DNA of 64,000 nt from Pseudomonas sp. Z8(2022) (GTDB lineage Bacteria > Pseudomonadota > Gammaproteobacteria > Pseudomonadales > Pseudomonadaceae): assembly GCF_025837155.1 (NCBI RefSeq), contig NZ_CP107549.1, forward strand, positions 3,224,001 through 3,288,000. Reading direction: 5' to 3'. A program made the position numbers and the translations under genes. Positions 53,313 through 62,066 of this stretch are shown piece by piece (the stretch's first letter is position 1; the number at the start of each line of letters is the position of its first letter). The notes below the pieces were generated by a model. The model did not search any database, was not told where the DNA came from, and saw only the letters and a list, made by a program, of their open reading frames with translations.

Positions 53313-54323
53313 ATGAGCCTGGAAAACACGCGTCCCAAGATTGCAGTCATAGGCACCGGCGGCACCTTCGCCATGCAGGCCCGGCATCGTTTCGACTGGG
53401 TCGAATACGGTGAAAGTCAAATCGTTCTGCCCATCGACACCCTGCTCGATGAGCTGGGCGAACTGGCTCCCCACGTCGACTTGCTGCCCATCGCCTTCCG
53501 CGCGCTGGGGAGCGTCTCCATCACGCCGACAGACTGGCTGGAGCTGGCTCGCCTGATCGAGCAGACCGCCCAGGAACACCCGGACATTGATGGCTTCGTC
53601 ATCACCCACGGCACGGCCACCCTGGAAGAGACCGCTTACTTCCTAGACCTGGCACTGAACCTGGACATGGGCCTGGTCATCACCGGTGCGCAGCGCCCCT
53701 CCAATACTGCCGGTACTGATGTACCAGCCAACCTGCGGGCGGCGCTCGCCGTCGCAGCCAGCCCGCAGGCGCGCGAGTGCGGCGCCCTGGTGGTGATGGA
53801 CAACAAGGTCTACAGCGCCCGCGACGTGACCAAGAGCTCGAGCTTCGACCTGGCTGCCTTCGAGGCAGTGCCTTTCGGCCCGATTGCTCAGGTCGACGCC
53901 ACGGCCCAGGTGCATTGGCGGCGCCTGCTGCCGGCCAATTCCTGGAGCACCCAGTTCGATCTGGCGCGCGTGGAAAGCCTTCCCCGCGTGGACATCGTGC
54001 TCTCCTACGCAGGCTGCGACGGCGTGCCGATCCAGGCTCTGGTGGCAGCAGGCAGCCAGGCCATTATCAGCGCCGGGCTGGCGCCGGGACGTCCGTCATC
54101 CGGTGAAGCGGCGGCATTGGCCGAAGCCGTACGTCAGGGGGTGGTGGTCGTGCAGTCGACTCGCGCCATGCGTGGCAACGTCCCTGTGCAGGACTTTCTG
54201 CTGCGGGCGGGCGTGCTCGCCGGCGGCGACCTCAGCCCGCACAAGCTGCGCATCCTGATGATGCTCGCCCTGACTCAAACCAAAGACTCCGCCCAACTGC
54301 AGCACTGGCTGCTAGCAGGCTGA
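53313..54323 (+). CDS. Asparaginase-fold amidase with altered substrate site
   Basis: 336 residues, asparaginase/glutaminase family. The nucleophile Thr18 is in GTGGTFAM and the second catalytic Thr101 in ITHGTATLEETAYF; Lys174 in ARDVTKSSS is also kept. Two residues that hold the alpha-amino group of Asn in E. coli AnsB are changed: Asp90 of HGTDT is Ala102 here, and Gln59 of GSQ is Val68 (LGSVSI). The Ser that contacts the alpha-carboxylate is kept (Ser67). So it should hydrolyse an amide whose acid end is recognised but which has no alpha-amino group. Last gene of the Rieske operon. L-asparaginase activity is unlikely. Confidence 0.87.
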   Translation: MSLENTRPKIAVIGTGGTFAMQARHRFDWVEYGESQIVLPIDTLLDELGELAPHVDLLPIAFRALGSVSITPTDWLELARLIEQTAQEHPDIDGFVITHGTATLEETAYFLDLALNLDMGLVITGAQRPSNTAGTDVPANLRAALAVAASPQARECGALVVMDNKVYSARDVTKSSSFDLAAFEAVPFGPIAQVDATAQVHWRRLLPANSWSTQFDLARVESLPRVDIVLSYAGCDGVPIQALVAAGSQAIISAGLAPGRPSSGEAAALAEAVRQGVVVVQSTRAMRGNVPVQDFLLRAGVLAGGDLSPHKLRILMMLALTQTKDSAQLQHWLLAG

Positions 54324-54340
54324 ACGCAAGCGCATTCCGA

Positions 54341-54358
54341 GTGGCGCAAAAGCGCCAC
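54341..54358 (+). terminator. Hairpin after the Rieske operon
   Basis: GTGGCGC (54341-54347), AAAA loop, GCGCCAC (54352-54358). A stable tetraloop hairpin 17 bases past the amidase stop but without a U-tract. It may reduce read-through into the porin gene. Confidence 0.5.
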
Positions 54359-54469
54359 CAACCTAGATCAATAACAACAAAAGGCATCCCACCACTTAGT
54401 ACTTCCTGCCCTAACAACAAAACCGCACACCCAGGCGACGCAACAGCGCTCGCTCCGGGCTGTGAATGC

Positions 54470-55843
54470 ATGAATTTACGCAAGGTGAATAAAGGAATGA
54501 GCCGATCTGCACTGTATTACTGCGCCCTGGCAGCAGCCGTGGCTAGTGTGAGCACCACCGCCGCCGCTTCCTCCGCGCAGAGCCAGAGCGCAGGCTTTAT
54601 CGAAGACAGTTCGCTAAAGCTGTTGGTGCGCAATTACTACTTCAACCGTGACTACCGCAACGGCACCTCCAACATGAACCGCGCCGCCGGCACCACCAAC
54701 GGCTATCGCGGTGAGTGGGCCCAGGGCTTCCTGAGCTATTACAGCTCCGGCTTTACCCAGGGCACCGTAGGCTTCGGCATCGACGCACACGCCTTCCTCG
54801 GCATGAAACTTGACAGCGGCAAGGGCAAGACAAACACCGGTCTGTTGCCTACCAACAAACAAGGCGAACCCCAGGACGACTACTCCGTCGCCGGCTTGGC
54901 AGCCAAAGCCCGGGTCTCCGACACCGTACTCAAATACGGTGACATGGAGCTGACCTCGCCCATCTTCATGACCGACCAGGGCGCCATCCGCCTGTTCAAC
55001 TCGACCGTTCGCGGCTGGAACATCGTCAGCCGCGAGCTGGACAACTTAAGCTTCGAAGCCTCCCGCGTGACCTCCGGCCGTTCGGCTGCGCAGAACGACC
55101 ACACCTCCACTATCCACAGCCAGTACGGTACGCGCCCCGCTACCGACTCGCTGAACATCTACGGCGTCAACTATGCCAACGGCAACTTGAAGACCAGCCT
55201 GTACGGGATGAAAGCCGAGGACCTGTGGCAGCAATATCTGGCCATGGCACAGTACGTGCACCAGATTGATGCAGGCAGAAGCCTGCGCACCAACTTCGTG
55301 CTTTACGACACCCACGAAAGCGGTGCCGAGCGCGGCGGGAAGATCGACAATACCACCTGGTCGCTGATGGTTGGCTACAAGACCGGAGCACACACCTTTT
55401 CCGTCGCTCACCAATCGGTACAAGGCGACTCGCCATTCGATTACCTGGGCTTCAGCGATGGCCTGACCACCCTGCCCCAGCTAGCTAACAACGTGCAGAT
55501 CCACGACTTCAACGCGCCCCGGGAAAAGTCCTGGCAGCTGCGCTACGACGTCGACATGGCGGCGTTCGGGGTGCCGGGCCTGGGCCTGATGGCGCGCTAT
55601 ATCCGCGGCACAGGCGGCGACGGCAGCCACATCCAGGCGGACAGCATGTATGCCGGCCGCTACCAGTCCGGCGCCAAGCACTGGGAACAGAACCTCGAAG
55701 CACGCTACGTGGTGCAGAGTGGTGCAGCCAAGAACCTCAGTTTCCGGGTTCGCCACGCCTTGCATCGGGGCAACGGCAACGAAGCTCGTGAAGACATGAA
55801 CGAGCTGCGCGTCATGGTCGATTACCCCATTAACATTTTTTAA
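54470..55843 (+). CDS. OprD-family outer-membrane porin
   Basis: 457 residues from ATG 54470 (ATG 54497 is an alternative). A signal peptide ends near TTAAASSAQ. The mature protein shows OprD features: GFIEDSSLKLLVRNYYFNRD, then RGEWAQGFLSYYSSGFTQG, TVGFGIDAHAFLGMKLD and a C-terminal NELRVMVDYPINIF ending in Phe as barrel porins do. Such channels admit small acids (BenF, PhaK and VanP are relatives). Located between the Rieske operon and the TRAP genes, it probably brings the aromatic substrate across the outer membrane. Confidence 0.92.
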   Translation: MNLRKVNKGMSRSALYYCALAAAVASVSTTAAASSAQSQSAGFIEDSSLKLLVRNYYFNRDYRNGTSNMNRAAGTTNGYRGEWAQGFLSYYSSGFTQGTVGFGIDAHAFLGMKLDSGKGKTNTGLLPTNKQGEPQDDYSVAGLAAKARVSDTVLKYGDMELTSPIFMTDQGAIRLFNSTVRGWNIVSRELDNLSFEASRVTSGRSAAQNDHTSTIHSQYGTRPATDSLNIYGVNYANGNLKTSLYGMKAEDLWQQYLAMAQYVHQIDAGRSLRTNFVLYDTHESGAERGGKIDNTTWSLMVGYKTGAHTFSVAHQSVQGDSPFDYLGFSDGLTTLPQLANNVQIHDFNAPREKSWQLRYDVDMAAFGVPGLGLMARYIRGTGGDGSHIQADSMYAGRYQSGAKHWEQNLEARYVVQSGAAKNLSFRVRHALHRGNGNEAREDMNELRVMVDYPINIF

Positions 55844-55972
55844 AACCTCTTAAGCGAATATGGTTCGTTTCTTGCCTGATGAATGCCAGAATCAATTGCC
55901 TGCGAGGCGTCGGTCTGGCCTCACCAGGCAGGAAGCAAAACTGCCCTGCGGCACTTTTACGAGATAAGAAAA

Positions 55973-56953
55973 ATGAGCCTGTCAAAATCCGCGTTAGTCC
56001 GAAAATTCAAAGGCACCCTGTGCGCCGCCGTCATCAGTTCGTTTGCCCTGGCAACTCCTTTTGCGAGCGCCTCGGAAATCGAACTGCGTGCAGCAGTGTT
56101 CGTCACGGTGGACACCAAATGGAGCAAGCCATTTGAGATGTTCGCCGAGCGCGTGAACCAGTCCGGCAAGGTGAAGATCCGCCTGATCGGGCCGGAAGCG
56201 CTGCCCGCCTCGGAGCAACCCAATGCCCTGCGCTCGGGCATGGTCGACATGGTCGTCACCCCACCAGGGACCTACAAGTCGGCAATGGTCGAGGTGAACG
56301 CTCAGGACCTGTCCAACATGACCCTGGCCGAGCAGCGCGCGTCGGGCGGTTACGATGCACTGAACGAAATTCTGATTAAACGCCTGAACGGCTTCGCGCT
56401 GACCACCTATGGCACTGGCGTGCCCTTCCACCTGTTCCTGAACAAGGACATTTCCAGCGCAGCGGATCTCAAGGGCCTGCGCGTGCGCACCCAGCCGATC
56501 CACGTGCCATTCTTCACCACCTTGGGAATGAGCTCCGCCACGGTTTCGGTTCCGGAGCTCTACACCGCGCTGGAGCGTAACGTCGTGCAGGGTTACGGCT
56601 TCGGTCTCTGGGGTATCGAAGACTTCAGCTGGGACGAGATGACCAAGACCCGCGTCGAGCCAGGCTTCTACAACGTCGTGATCAACGTGCTGATTAATGA
56701 CCGCAAGTGGAAGAGCCTGTCGCCCGAGCATCAGGCGGTGCTCAAGGACGCCGTCAGCTGGTTCGAACAGGAGCTGCTGGTTTACACCCAGGAGGAAAAC
56801 GCCCGAACGCGCGCGCTGCATGAGGAGCGCGGCATCAAGGTGGTGGACCTCGGCCCCGAGTTCGCGCAACAGGCCTCCGATGTGTACTGGGCTGAACTCG
56901 AAAGGCTCAGCCCCAACAACATCCCCCGGCTGAAATCCCTGCTGGTCAAGTAA
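55973..56953 (+). CDS. TRAP transporter substrate-binding protein (DctP type)
   Basis: 326 residues from ATG 55973; earlier in-frame starts would bury the signal peptide (LCAAVISSFALATPFASA). The DctP fold is indicated by the long middle with GTGVPFHLFLNKDISSAADL, RVRTQPIHVPFFTTLG containing the conserved Arg that binds a ligand carboxylate, and VSVPELYTALERNVVQGYGF. It binds an organic acid in the periplasm. A hairpin lies before the two membrane subunits. The substrate is probably the aromatic acid fed to the Rieske oxygenase. Confidence 0.9.
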   Translation: MSLSKSALVRKFKGTLCAAVISSFALATPFASASEIELRAAVFVTVDTKWSKPFEMFAERVNQSGKVKIRLIGPEALPASEQPNALRSGMVDMVVTPPGTYKSAMVEVNAQDLSNMTLAEQRASGGYDALNEILIKRLNGFALTTYGTGVPFHLFLNKDISSAADLKGLRVRTQPIHVPFFTTLGMSSATVSVPELYTALERNVVQGYGFGLWGIEDFSWDEMTKTRVEPGFYNVVINVLINDRKWKSLSPEHQAVLKDAVSWFEQELLVYTQEENARTRALHEERGIKVVDLGPEFAQQASDVYWAELERLSPNNIPRLKSLLVK

Positions 56954-56958
56954 GACTG

Positions 56959-56981
56959 AGGCTGCCCCTTCCGGGGGCAGC
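56959..56981 (+). terminator. Hairpin between TRAP binding protein and permease genes
   Basis: GGCTGCCCC (56959-56967), loop TTCCG, GGGGCAGCC (56973-56981). A nine-base GC stem without a T-run; it would stabilise the dctP mRNA and allow the binding protein to exceed the permeases. Confidence 0.65.
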
Positions 56982-57019
56982 CGTGTTCTGCCCTGCCATA
57001 ACCGGCAAGAGAGTTATCT

Positions 57020-57556
57020 ATGCACCTTTTTCTGCGAAGCTTCTATTTCCTGGTCAATACCTGCGCGGTGCTGGCGGCAGTCTGTGTTGCGTTGCTAATC
57101 GTCATCATTGGCGCCGAAGCCATCTTCCGCTCTCTGGGCTGGGGTCTGTTTCGGGGCGTCATCGACCTGTCCGAATACGGACTCTTCATCATCGCGGTAC
57201 TGGGCGCCCCGTGGCTCCTGGCACGCAACAAACACATCAAGGTCGACTTCCTCGCGTCCAACCTCAAGGGCGCCTGCAAGAGCGGCGCGCAGCTCATCGT
57301 CAACCTGCTGATGCTGTTCATCTGCGGGGTAATTTTCTATTACTCGCTGATCGTGCTGGGCGAGTCCTTCATGCGCGACGAGCACATCTACAAGGAACTG
57401 GAATTCCCGGATTGGTGGCTGCAATGGCAGGTGCCGCTGAGCATGCTGCTGATGTTTATCGAAGTGGTTCTACGCATGGCCAAGGTTGAGCGTGACGCTT
57501 ACATCATGAAGTTCGAGGCAGAGGCGCTCGCCAACCTGCCTAACGTGGAGGCCTGA
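57020..57556 (+). CDS. TRAP transporter small permease (DctQ type)
   Basis: 178 residues with four membrane helices. The loop after helix 2 has the family pattern PWLLARNKHIKVDFLASNLK. It works as a helper of the large permease. The next gene begins two bases after its stop. The ATG at 57020 is preceded by AAGAGAG. Confidence 0.87.
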   Translation: MHLFLRSFYFLVNTCAVLAAVCVALLIVIIGAEAIFRSLGWGLFRGVIDLSEYGLFIIAVLGAPWLLARNKHIKVDFLASNLKGACKSGAQLIVNLLMLFICGVIFYYSLIVLGESFMRDEHIYKELEFPDWWLQWQVPLSMLLMFIEVVLRMAKVERDAYIMKFEAEALANLPNVEA

Positions 57557-57558
57557 GT

Positions 57559-58872
57559 ATGGACTGGGTAACAACGCTGATTCTGATGTTCGGCGGCGTG
57601 ATATTTTTTCTGCTGCTGGGCCTGCCGATCGTTTTCTCCTTTCTGGTCGTCAACCTGATAGGTGCGTTCTTCGTCATGGGCGGAGACGTGGGCATCATGC
57701 AGATGGTGCGCAACATGCAGGGCTCGGTCGCCCAATACGCGTTGGCGCCCATCGTGCTCTTCGTGTTCATGGGCGAGATCATGCTGCATACCAAGATTGC
57801 AGCACGGGCGATCGACGCCGTGGACCGGCTGTTCAGCCGCGTCCCCGGGCGCCTGTCGCTGATCGCCGTTACCGGTGGTACCGTGTTCGCCACCCTGTCC
57901 GGCTCGACGCTCGCCAACACCGCGGTGCTGGGCAAGACCTTGCTGCCGGAAATGAAAGAGCGGGGTTACGCGCCGGGCATATCCATGGGTCCGATCATGG
58001 CGGTGGGTGGTATCGCCATGCTGATCCCACCATCGGGCCTGGCCGTACTGCTGGGCAGCCTGGGCAAGATTTCCATCAATCAGCTGCTGATTGCGGCCAT
58101 TGTGCCAGCGGCGATGATGGCGGTGCTGTTCTTCGTCTACATCATCGCGCGCTGCATGGTTAACCCGAGCCTTGCGCCGGCCTATGAAGTGGAAGACCGC
58201 TCCTGGTCCGATCGCCTGCTGCCTTTCTTCAAGTACGTCGTGCCCCTGGGCGGCATTTTCGTCGCGGTGGTCGGCAGCATGGTTGCCGGTATCGCCACGC
58301 CGACCGAATCCGCGGCACTGGGCTCGCTGGCGAGTATCCTGGCCGCTGCTCTGTACCGCTCCCTGAGCTTCAGAGCGCTGATCGACTCGATCACCGAGAC
58401 AATGAAGTTCTCGGCCATGATTCTGTTCGTCATTTGCGCCTCGTCCACCTTCTCGCAGATCTTGGCCTTCTCCGGCGCCACCCATTCGATCTCGATGTTC
58501 GTCGCCGAGCTGGGGCTGTCATCATTCGCTCTGCTGCTGGCGATGCTGGCCATTCTGCTGGTGCTGGGTTGTTTCATGGAGCAGGTGAGCATGATGATGT
58601 TGACCCTGCCGATTTTCATGCCCATCGCCCTTAGCGCGGGTATCGAGCCGGTATGGTTCGGCGTGATGCTGCTGATCGTGCTGGAGATGAGCCTCTGTAC
58701 CCCGCCTTTAGGGCTGCTGATCTTCGTCATGCAAGGCATCGCCCCAAAAGGCACCACACTGCAAAACATCTATGCGTCGGTAACGCCCTTCATCCTGCTG
58801 GAGGTGCTGGTTCTGGGATTGATCATGGCCTTCCCGATCATCACCAGTTGGCTGCCATCGATGCTGCTGTAG
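57559..58872 (+). CDS. TRAP transporter large permease (DctM type)
   Basis: 437 residues, about 12 membrane segments. Family motifs: GLPIVFSFLVVNLIGAFFVM, then FVFMGEIMLHTKIAARAID, GGTVFATLSGSTLANTAVLG with the Na+ site region, and MEQVSMMMLTLPIFMPIA. It carries the substrate with Na+ using the periplasmic binding protein. A terminator-like hairpin follows at 58882. Confidence 0.92.
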   Translation: MDWVTTLILMFGGVIFFLLLGLPIVFSFLVVNLIGAFFVMGGDVGIMQMVRNMQGSVAQYALAPIVLFVFMGEIMLHTKIAARAIDAVDRLFSRVPGRLSLIAVTGGTVFATLSGSTLANTAVLGKTLLPEMKERGYAPGISMGPIMAVGGIAMLIPPSGLAVLLGSLGKISINQLLIAAIVPAAMMAVLFFVYIIARCMVNPSLAPAYEVEDRSWSDRLLPFFKYVVPLGGIFVAVVGSMVAGIATPTESAALGSLASILAAALYRSLSFRALIDSITETMKFSAMILFVICASSTFSQILAFSGATHSISMFVAELGLSSFALLLAMLAILLVLGCFMEQVSMMMLTLPIFMPIALSAGIEPVWFGVMLLIVLEMSLCTPPLGLLIFVMQGIAPKGTTLQNIYASVTPFILLEVLVLGLIMAFPIITSWLPSMLL

Positions 58873-58881
58873 CGCTACGTC

Positions 58882-58904
58882 AAACGGGCCGTCTCGGCCC
58901 GTTT
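58882..58904 (+). terminator. Terminator-like hairpin after TRAP genes
   Basis: AAACGGGCCG (58882-58891), loop TCT, CGGCCCGTTT (58895-58904): a ten-base perfect stem ending in TTT. It separates the transporter genes from the Asp/Glu racemase-family gene. Confidence 0.75.
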
Positions 58905-58963
58905 ACGAGATCAGCCCGGTGGGCAGGCCCGACAGGGCCCAGATTTATGCCGAGAGTCTAAAC

Positions 58964-59671
58964 ATGAGCCTGGGATTTGGAACACGCGCCAGAATCGGTC
59001 AACTCTATCCATCCGCTGGCCTGTGCGATTACGAAATACAACTGATGGCACCGGAGGGCGTGCAGTTCCTGACCACGCGCGTGCCCTTCAAGAAAACTGA
59101 CATCAACCAGCACCACGCTTTCTGCGCACACCTGGAGCAGCATGCCTACCTGCTGGCTGACGCCGGTGTCGACCTTATCGCCGTCAACTGCACGGCTGTC
59201 ACCATGATGGCCGGCCCGGAGCAACTGCGTCGCCGGCTGCTCAGCGCCACAGCCAAGCCGGCTGTGACCACCATCGACGCGGTACTGGCGGCCCTGCCCC
59301 AGCAAAGGATGCAGCGTATCGGCCTGCTGACACCCTACCCGCTGGAGGTGAGGCAGGCTGAGATGGCCTACTTGGCGCGGTACGGCATAGAGGTGGTGGT
59401 CGAGCACGCCACGCCCTGCCACAGCCCCATCGAGCAAGGCAGCCTCAGCTCGCAACATTGGTTCGAGATGGCCGAGAAGTTCGCCGGTGCGCCAATCGAC
59501 GGTCTGCTGATCAGCTGTTCCGGCATCCAGATCGCCGCTCAGTTACAGCGCATCGAAGAGCGCCTGCAATTGCCAGTTATCTCCAGCAACCAGGCCCTGC
59601 TCTGGCATTGCCTGAGGCAGCTGGGCATCTCCGAACGTCCGTCCGGCTACGGCTCCCTGCTGGCTTCCTGA
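58964..59671 (+). CDS. Asp/Glu racemase superfamily enzyme (maleate isomerase / arylmalonate decarboxylase group)
   Basis: 235 residues. The two-lobe fold has a Cys in each lobe: Cys76 in AVNCTAVTMM and Cys185 in LLISCSGIQIA. Maleate cis-trans isomerases and racemases need two cysteines, whereas arylmalonate decarboxylase has one, so an isomerase or racemase is more likely. LLTPYPLEVRQAEMAYLARY is typical of the group. Maleate isomerase converts maleate to fumarate. In this cluster it could process the product of the amidase. Substrate not shown by the sequence. Confidence 0.8.
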   Translation: MSLGFGTRARIGQLYPSAGLCDYEIQLMAPEGVQFLTTRVPFKKTDINQHHAFCAHLEQHAYLLADAGVDLIAVNCTAVTMMAGPEQLRRRLLSATAKPAVTTIDAVLAALPQQRMQRIGLLTPYPLEVRQAEMAYLARYGIEVVVEHATPCHSPIEQGSLSSQHWFEMAEKFAGAPIDGLLISCSGIQIAAQLQRIEERLQLPVISSNQALLWHCLRQLGISERPSGYGSLLAS

Positions 59672-59712
59672 ACCCTGAAACAGGTCCGAAAGAGCCTGTG
59701 GGCACCTTATAA

Positions 59713-60897
59713 ATGACCAACAGCATTCTGTTCATCATCGCCGCCCTGAGCGCCTTCGGGCCCCTGGCGGTCGATTTCTACCTGCCCAGCTTTCCAGCCA
59801 TGGCTACGGCCTTCTCCACGGATGTGGAGAATATCCAGCACTCGCTGGCGTCCTATTTCATCGGACTGGCCATCGGCCAGATCATCTACGGCTCCCTGTC
59901 GGACCGCTTCGGCCGGCGCATCCCCATGTTGGTGGGTGTCGGCATCTTTACCCTGACGTCGCTGGCCTGCGCCCTGGCCACCAGCCTTGAATGGCTGATC
60001 GGCCTGCGTTTCCTCCAGGCGCTCGGGGGCTGCGCCGGGATGGTCATCGGCCGGGCCGTTACCCGGGATCTGTGCGACCCGATCAACTCGGCCAAGGTGT
60101 TTTCGCAACTGATGCTGATCATGGGCGCCGCGCCCATGCTGGCGCCCCTTGGCGGCGCGCTGCTGCTGGAGCGTTTTGGCTGGGAGTCGATTTTCATCAG
60201 CCTGGCGATCTTCAGCGCGCTGTGCTGGGTCGCCGTGCTGGTGGGGCTGCCCGAGACCCGCGACCCCAACGAGCCGCCCGCGCCGCTATCCGGCGCCCTC
60301 AAGGCCTATGGCACCCTGCTCTGCGACAAGCCGTTCATGGGTTACGTGTTCAGCGGCGGCATGGCCCTGGCCGCGAAATTTGCCTATATCTCCGGCTCGC
60401 CCTTCGTGTTCATCCAGCTGTTCGGCTTGAGTCCCGAACAGTACGGCTGGCTGTTCGGCATCAACGCCATAGGCTTTGTCATCGGCGCGCAACTCAACGC
60501 CAGGCTGCTCAATTACCAATCCCCCGACTACTGGCTGATCCGGGTGGTCTGGCTGTTCATCATCTGCACCGCAACGCCTCTTGTCTGCCTGCTGCTGATG
60601 CCGGGAAACTTCTGGCCCGTCCTGGTCAGCCTGACGCTGGCGCTGTCCGTCCTTGGGCTGCTGACCCCCAATGCCATGGTGGGCGCCATGGCCACTCACG
60701 GCCGCATCGCGGGCAGCGCCTCGGCACTCATGGGCTGCCTGCAATTCACCCTGGCGGCGCTCGCCTCCGCCTTGGTCGCCACCCTGCACGATGGCACTGC
60801 GGTGCCGATGCTGGGAGTGATCTTCGGCTGCGCGCTGCTGTCGCTGGCGGCAACCGAGGTAACCAGACGCAAGGCTGCCGCTGACAGCCAGTCCTGA
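59713..60897 (+). CDS. MFS drug-type exporter (Bcr/CflA family)
   Basis: 394 residues, 12 membrane helices. Bcr/CflA features are visible: ALSAFGPLAVDFYLPSFPAM at helix 1, YGSLSDRFGRRIPMLVG loop, and LQALGGCAGMVIGRAVTRDL with the helix-5 pattern. Such carriers export antibiotics or metabolites by proton antiport; here it may expel toxic intermediates such as catechols, or take part in uptake. It is 41 bases after the racemase-family gene. Confidence 0.87.
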   Translation: MTNSILFIIAALSAFGPLAVDFYLPSFPAMATAFSTDVENIQHSLASYFIGLAIGQIIYGSLSDRFGRRIPMLVGVGIFTLTSLACALATSLEWLIGLRFLQALGGCAGMVIGRAVTRDLCDPINSAKVFSQLMLIMGAAPMLAPLGGALLLERFGWESIFISLAIFSALCWVAVLVGLPETRDPNEPPAPLSGALKAYGTLLCDKPFMGYVFSGGMALAAKFAYISGSPFVFIQLFGLSPEQYGWLFGINAIGFVIGAQLNARLLNYQSPDYWLIRVVWLFIICTATPLVCLLLMPGNFWPVLVSLTLALSVLGLLTPNAMVGAMATHGRIAGSASALMGCLQFTLAALASALVATLHDGTAVPMLGVIFGCALLSLAATEVTRRKAAADSQS

Positions 60898-61015
60898 TCC
60901 CAGGCATTGGCGCGCGCTAAAGCCCGTCGCCAAGCCCCTCGCCCGTTGCCGGCCATTCCCTTGGTCAGGACGACGGGCAATTGGGGGCATGGGCTAGCTG
61001 AATGACAGCCTGATG

Positions 61016-61054
61016 CAAAAAAAATGGCACACCCCTTTTGAGGGTGTGCCATTT
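61016..61054 (-). terminator. Terminator of the catBCA operon
   Basis: AAATGGCACACCC (61022-61034), loop CTTTTGA, GGGTGTGCCATTT (61042-61054). Read on the minus strand the stem is followed by a run of T (61024 down to 61017). It ends the cat operon and also faces the MFS gene. Confidence 0.9.
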
Positions 61055-61090
61055 GCCAACAGCACGAATCAACTGTCAGGGATTAGCCAT

Positions 61091-62026
61091 TCAGGCACTC
61101 TGCAACGCGCGTGGACGCTCGCTGCGAGCCTCTGCTTGTGCAGAGGTCGCAAGCTGCAACTGAAAGTCGAAATCCATGACAGCGAATCGATCGCTGGCAA
61201 CTCCACGGCTGCGTGCGGCTTCCCCATCTTCGATGATGCGCAGCTCGCCGATCAGCCCGTCACGGGTGGCGTAGGCAAAATCGTCCCACAGGTACTTGTC
61301 ACCCTCGAAGTTGATCTGCGTGGTCAGGTGACGGTAGCCAGGTGCCGAAATGAAGAAATGCACGTGGGCCGGTCGCTGGCCGTGGCGGCCAAGCAGATCC
61401 AGGCATTCCTGGGTCGGGCCTTGCGGATCACAGCCATAGCCTGAGGGCACGATGGTACGGGCGCGGTAGTAGCCTTGCGCGTCGGTGACGATGCGCCGGC
61501 GCAGGTTGTAGTCGGACTGGCTGCTGTCGAAGTAAGAGTAGTTGCCCTTGGTATTGGCGTGCCACAGGTCAACCACGGCGCCAGCCAGCGGCTTGCCCTG
61601 CTCATCGATCACCTGCCCCTGCAGGAACATGACGGTACCCGGGTCGGTTCCATCATCCATGCGAACCTCGCCCTCGCCCATAGGCGCGCCAGCAACGTAC
61701 AGCGGTCCTTCGATAGTACGTGGCGTGCCGCCTACCAGCCCTTGCTGCTCATCCTTGGCGTCCTGCAGCAGATCGAGGAAATGCTCGATGCCGAGACCCG
61801 CAGCCAGTAGCCCCGCCTCACCGCGAGCGCCCAGGCGGTTAAGGTAGTCGACGGCTTTCCAGAACTCGCTTTCGGTAATTTCCAGGTCTTCGACGACGCG
61901 CGCGAGATCCTGCACCAGCCGCAAAACGATCTGCTTGACCCGCGGGTTGCCCTGCTCCTGGCCCAGGCCTGCGGCCTGCTCAAAAAAGCTGGTGATTTCG
62001 GCAGTGTGGGAAATTTTTACAGTCAT
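61091..62026 (-). CDS. catA: Catechol 1,2-dioxygenase
   Basis: 311 residues, intradiol family. N-terminal helical dimer domain, then the catalytic domain with GPLYVAGAP (first Tyr ligand), DLWHANTKGNYSYFD, YRARTIVPSGYGCDPQGPTQ (second Tyr) and RPAHVHFFI (the two His ligands). It cleaves catechol between its hydroxyls to cis,cis-muconate with Fe3+. It is the last gene of the catBCA operon on the minus strand. Confidence 0.95.
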   Translation of the reverse strand: MTVKISHTAEITSFFEQAAGLGQEQGNPRVKQIVLRLVQDLARVVEDLEITESEFWKAVDYLNRLGARGEAGLLAAGLGIEHFLDLLQDAKDEQQGLVGGTPRTIEGPLYVAGAPMGEGEVRMDDGTDPGTVMFLQGQVIDEQGKPLAGAVVDLWHANTKGNYSYFDSSQSDYNLRRRIVTDAQGYYRARTIVPSGYGCDPQGPTQECLDLLGRHGQRPAHVHFFISAPGYRHLTTQINFEGDKYLWDDFAYATRDGLIGELRIIEDGEAARSRGVASDRFAVMDFDFQLQLATSAQAEARSERPRALQSA

Positions 62027-62066
62027 GCTTCGCTCCTCGAATTGTTCTTGTGAGGGTGTTTAAGCC

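Noticed and set aside
53313..54323. Plain L-asparaginase annotation
   Set aside because: The family fold is clear, but two residues that recognise the alpha-amino group are replaced, so the ordinary product name would mislead.
58964..59671. Arylmalonate decarboxylase as product name
   Set aside because: The presence of cysteines in both lobes fits isomerases and racemases better than the single-Cys decarboxylase.
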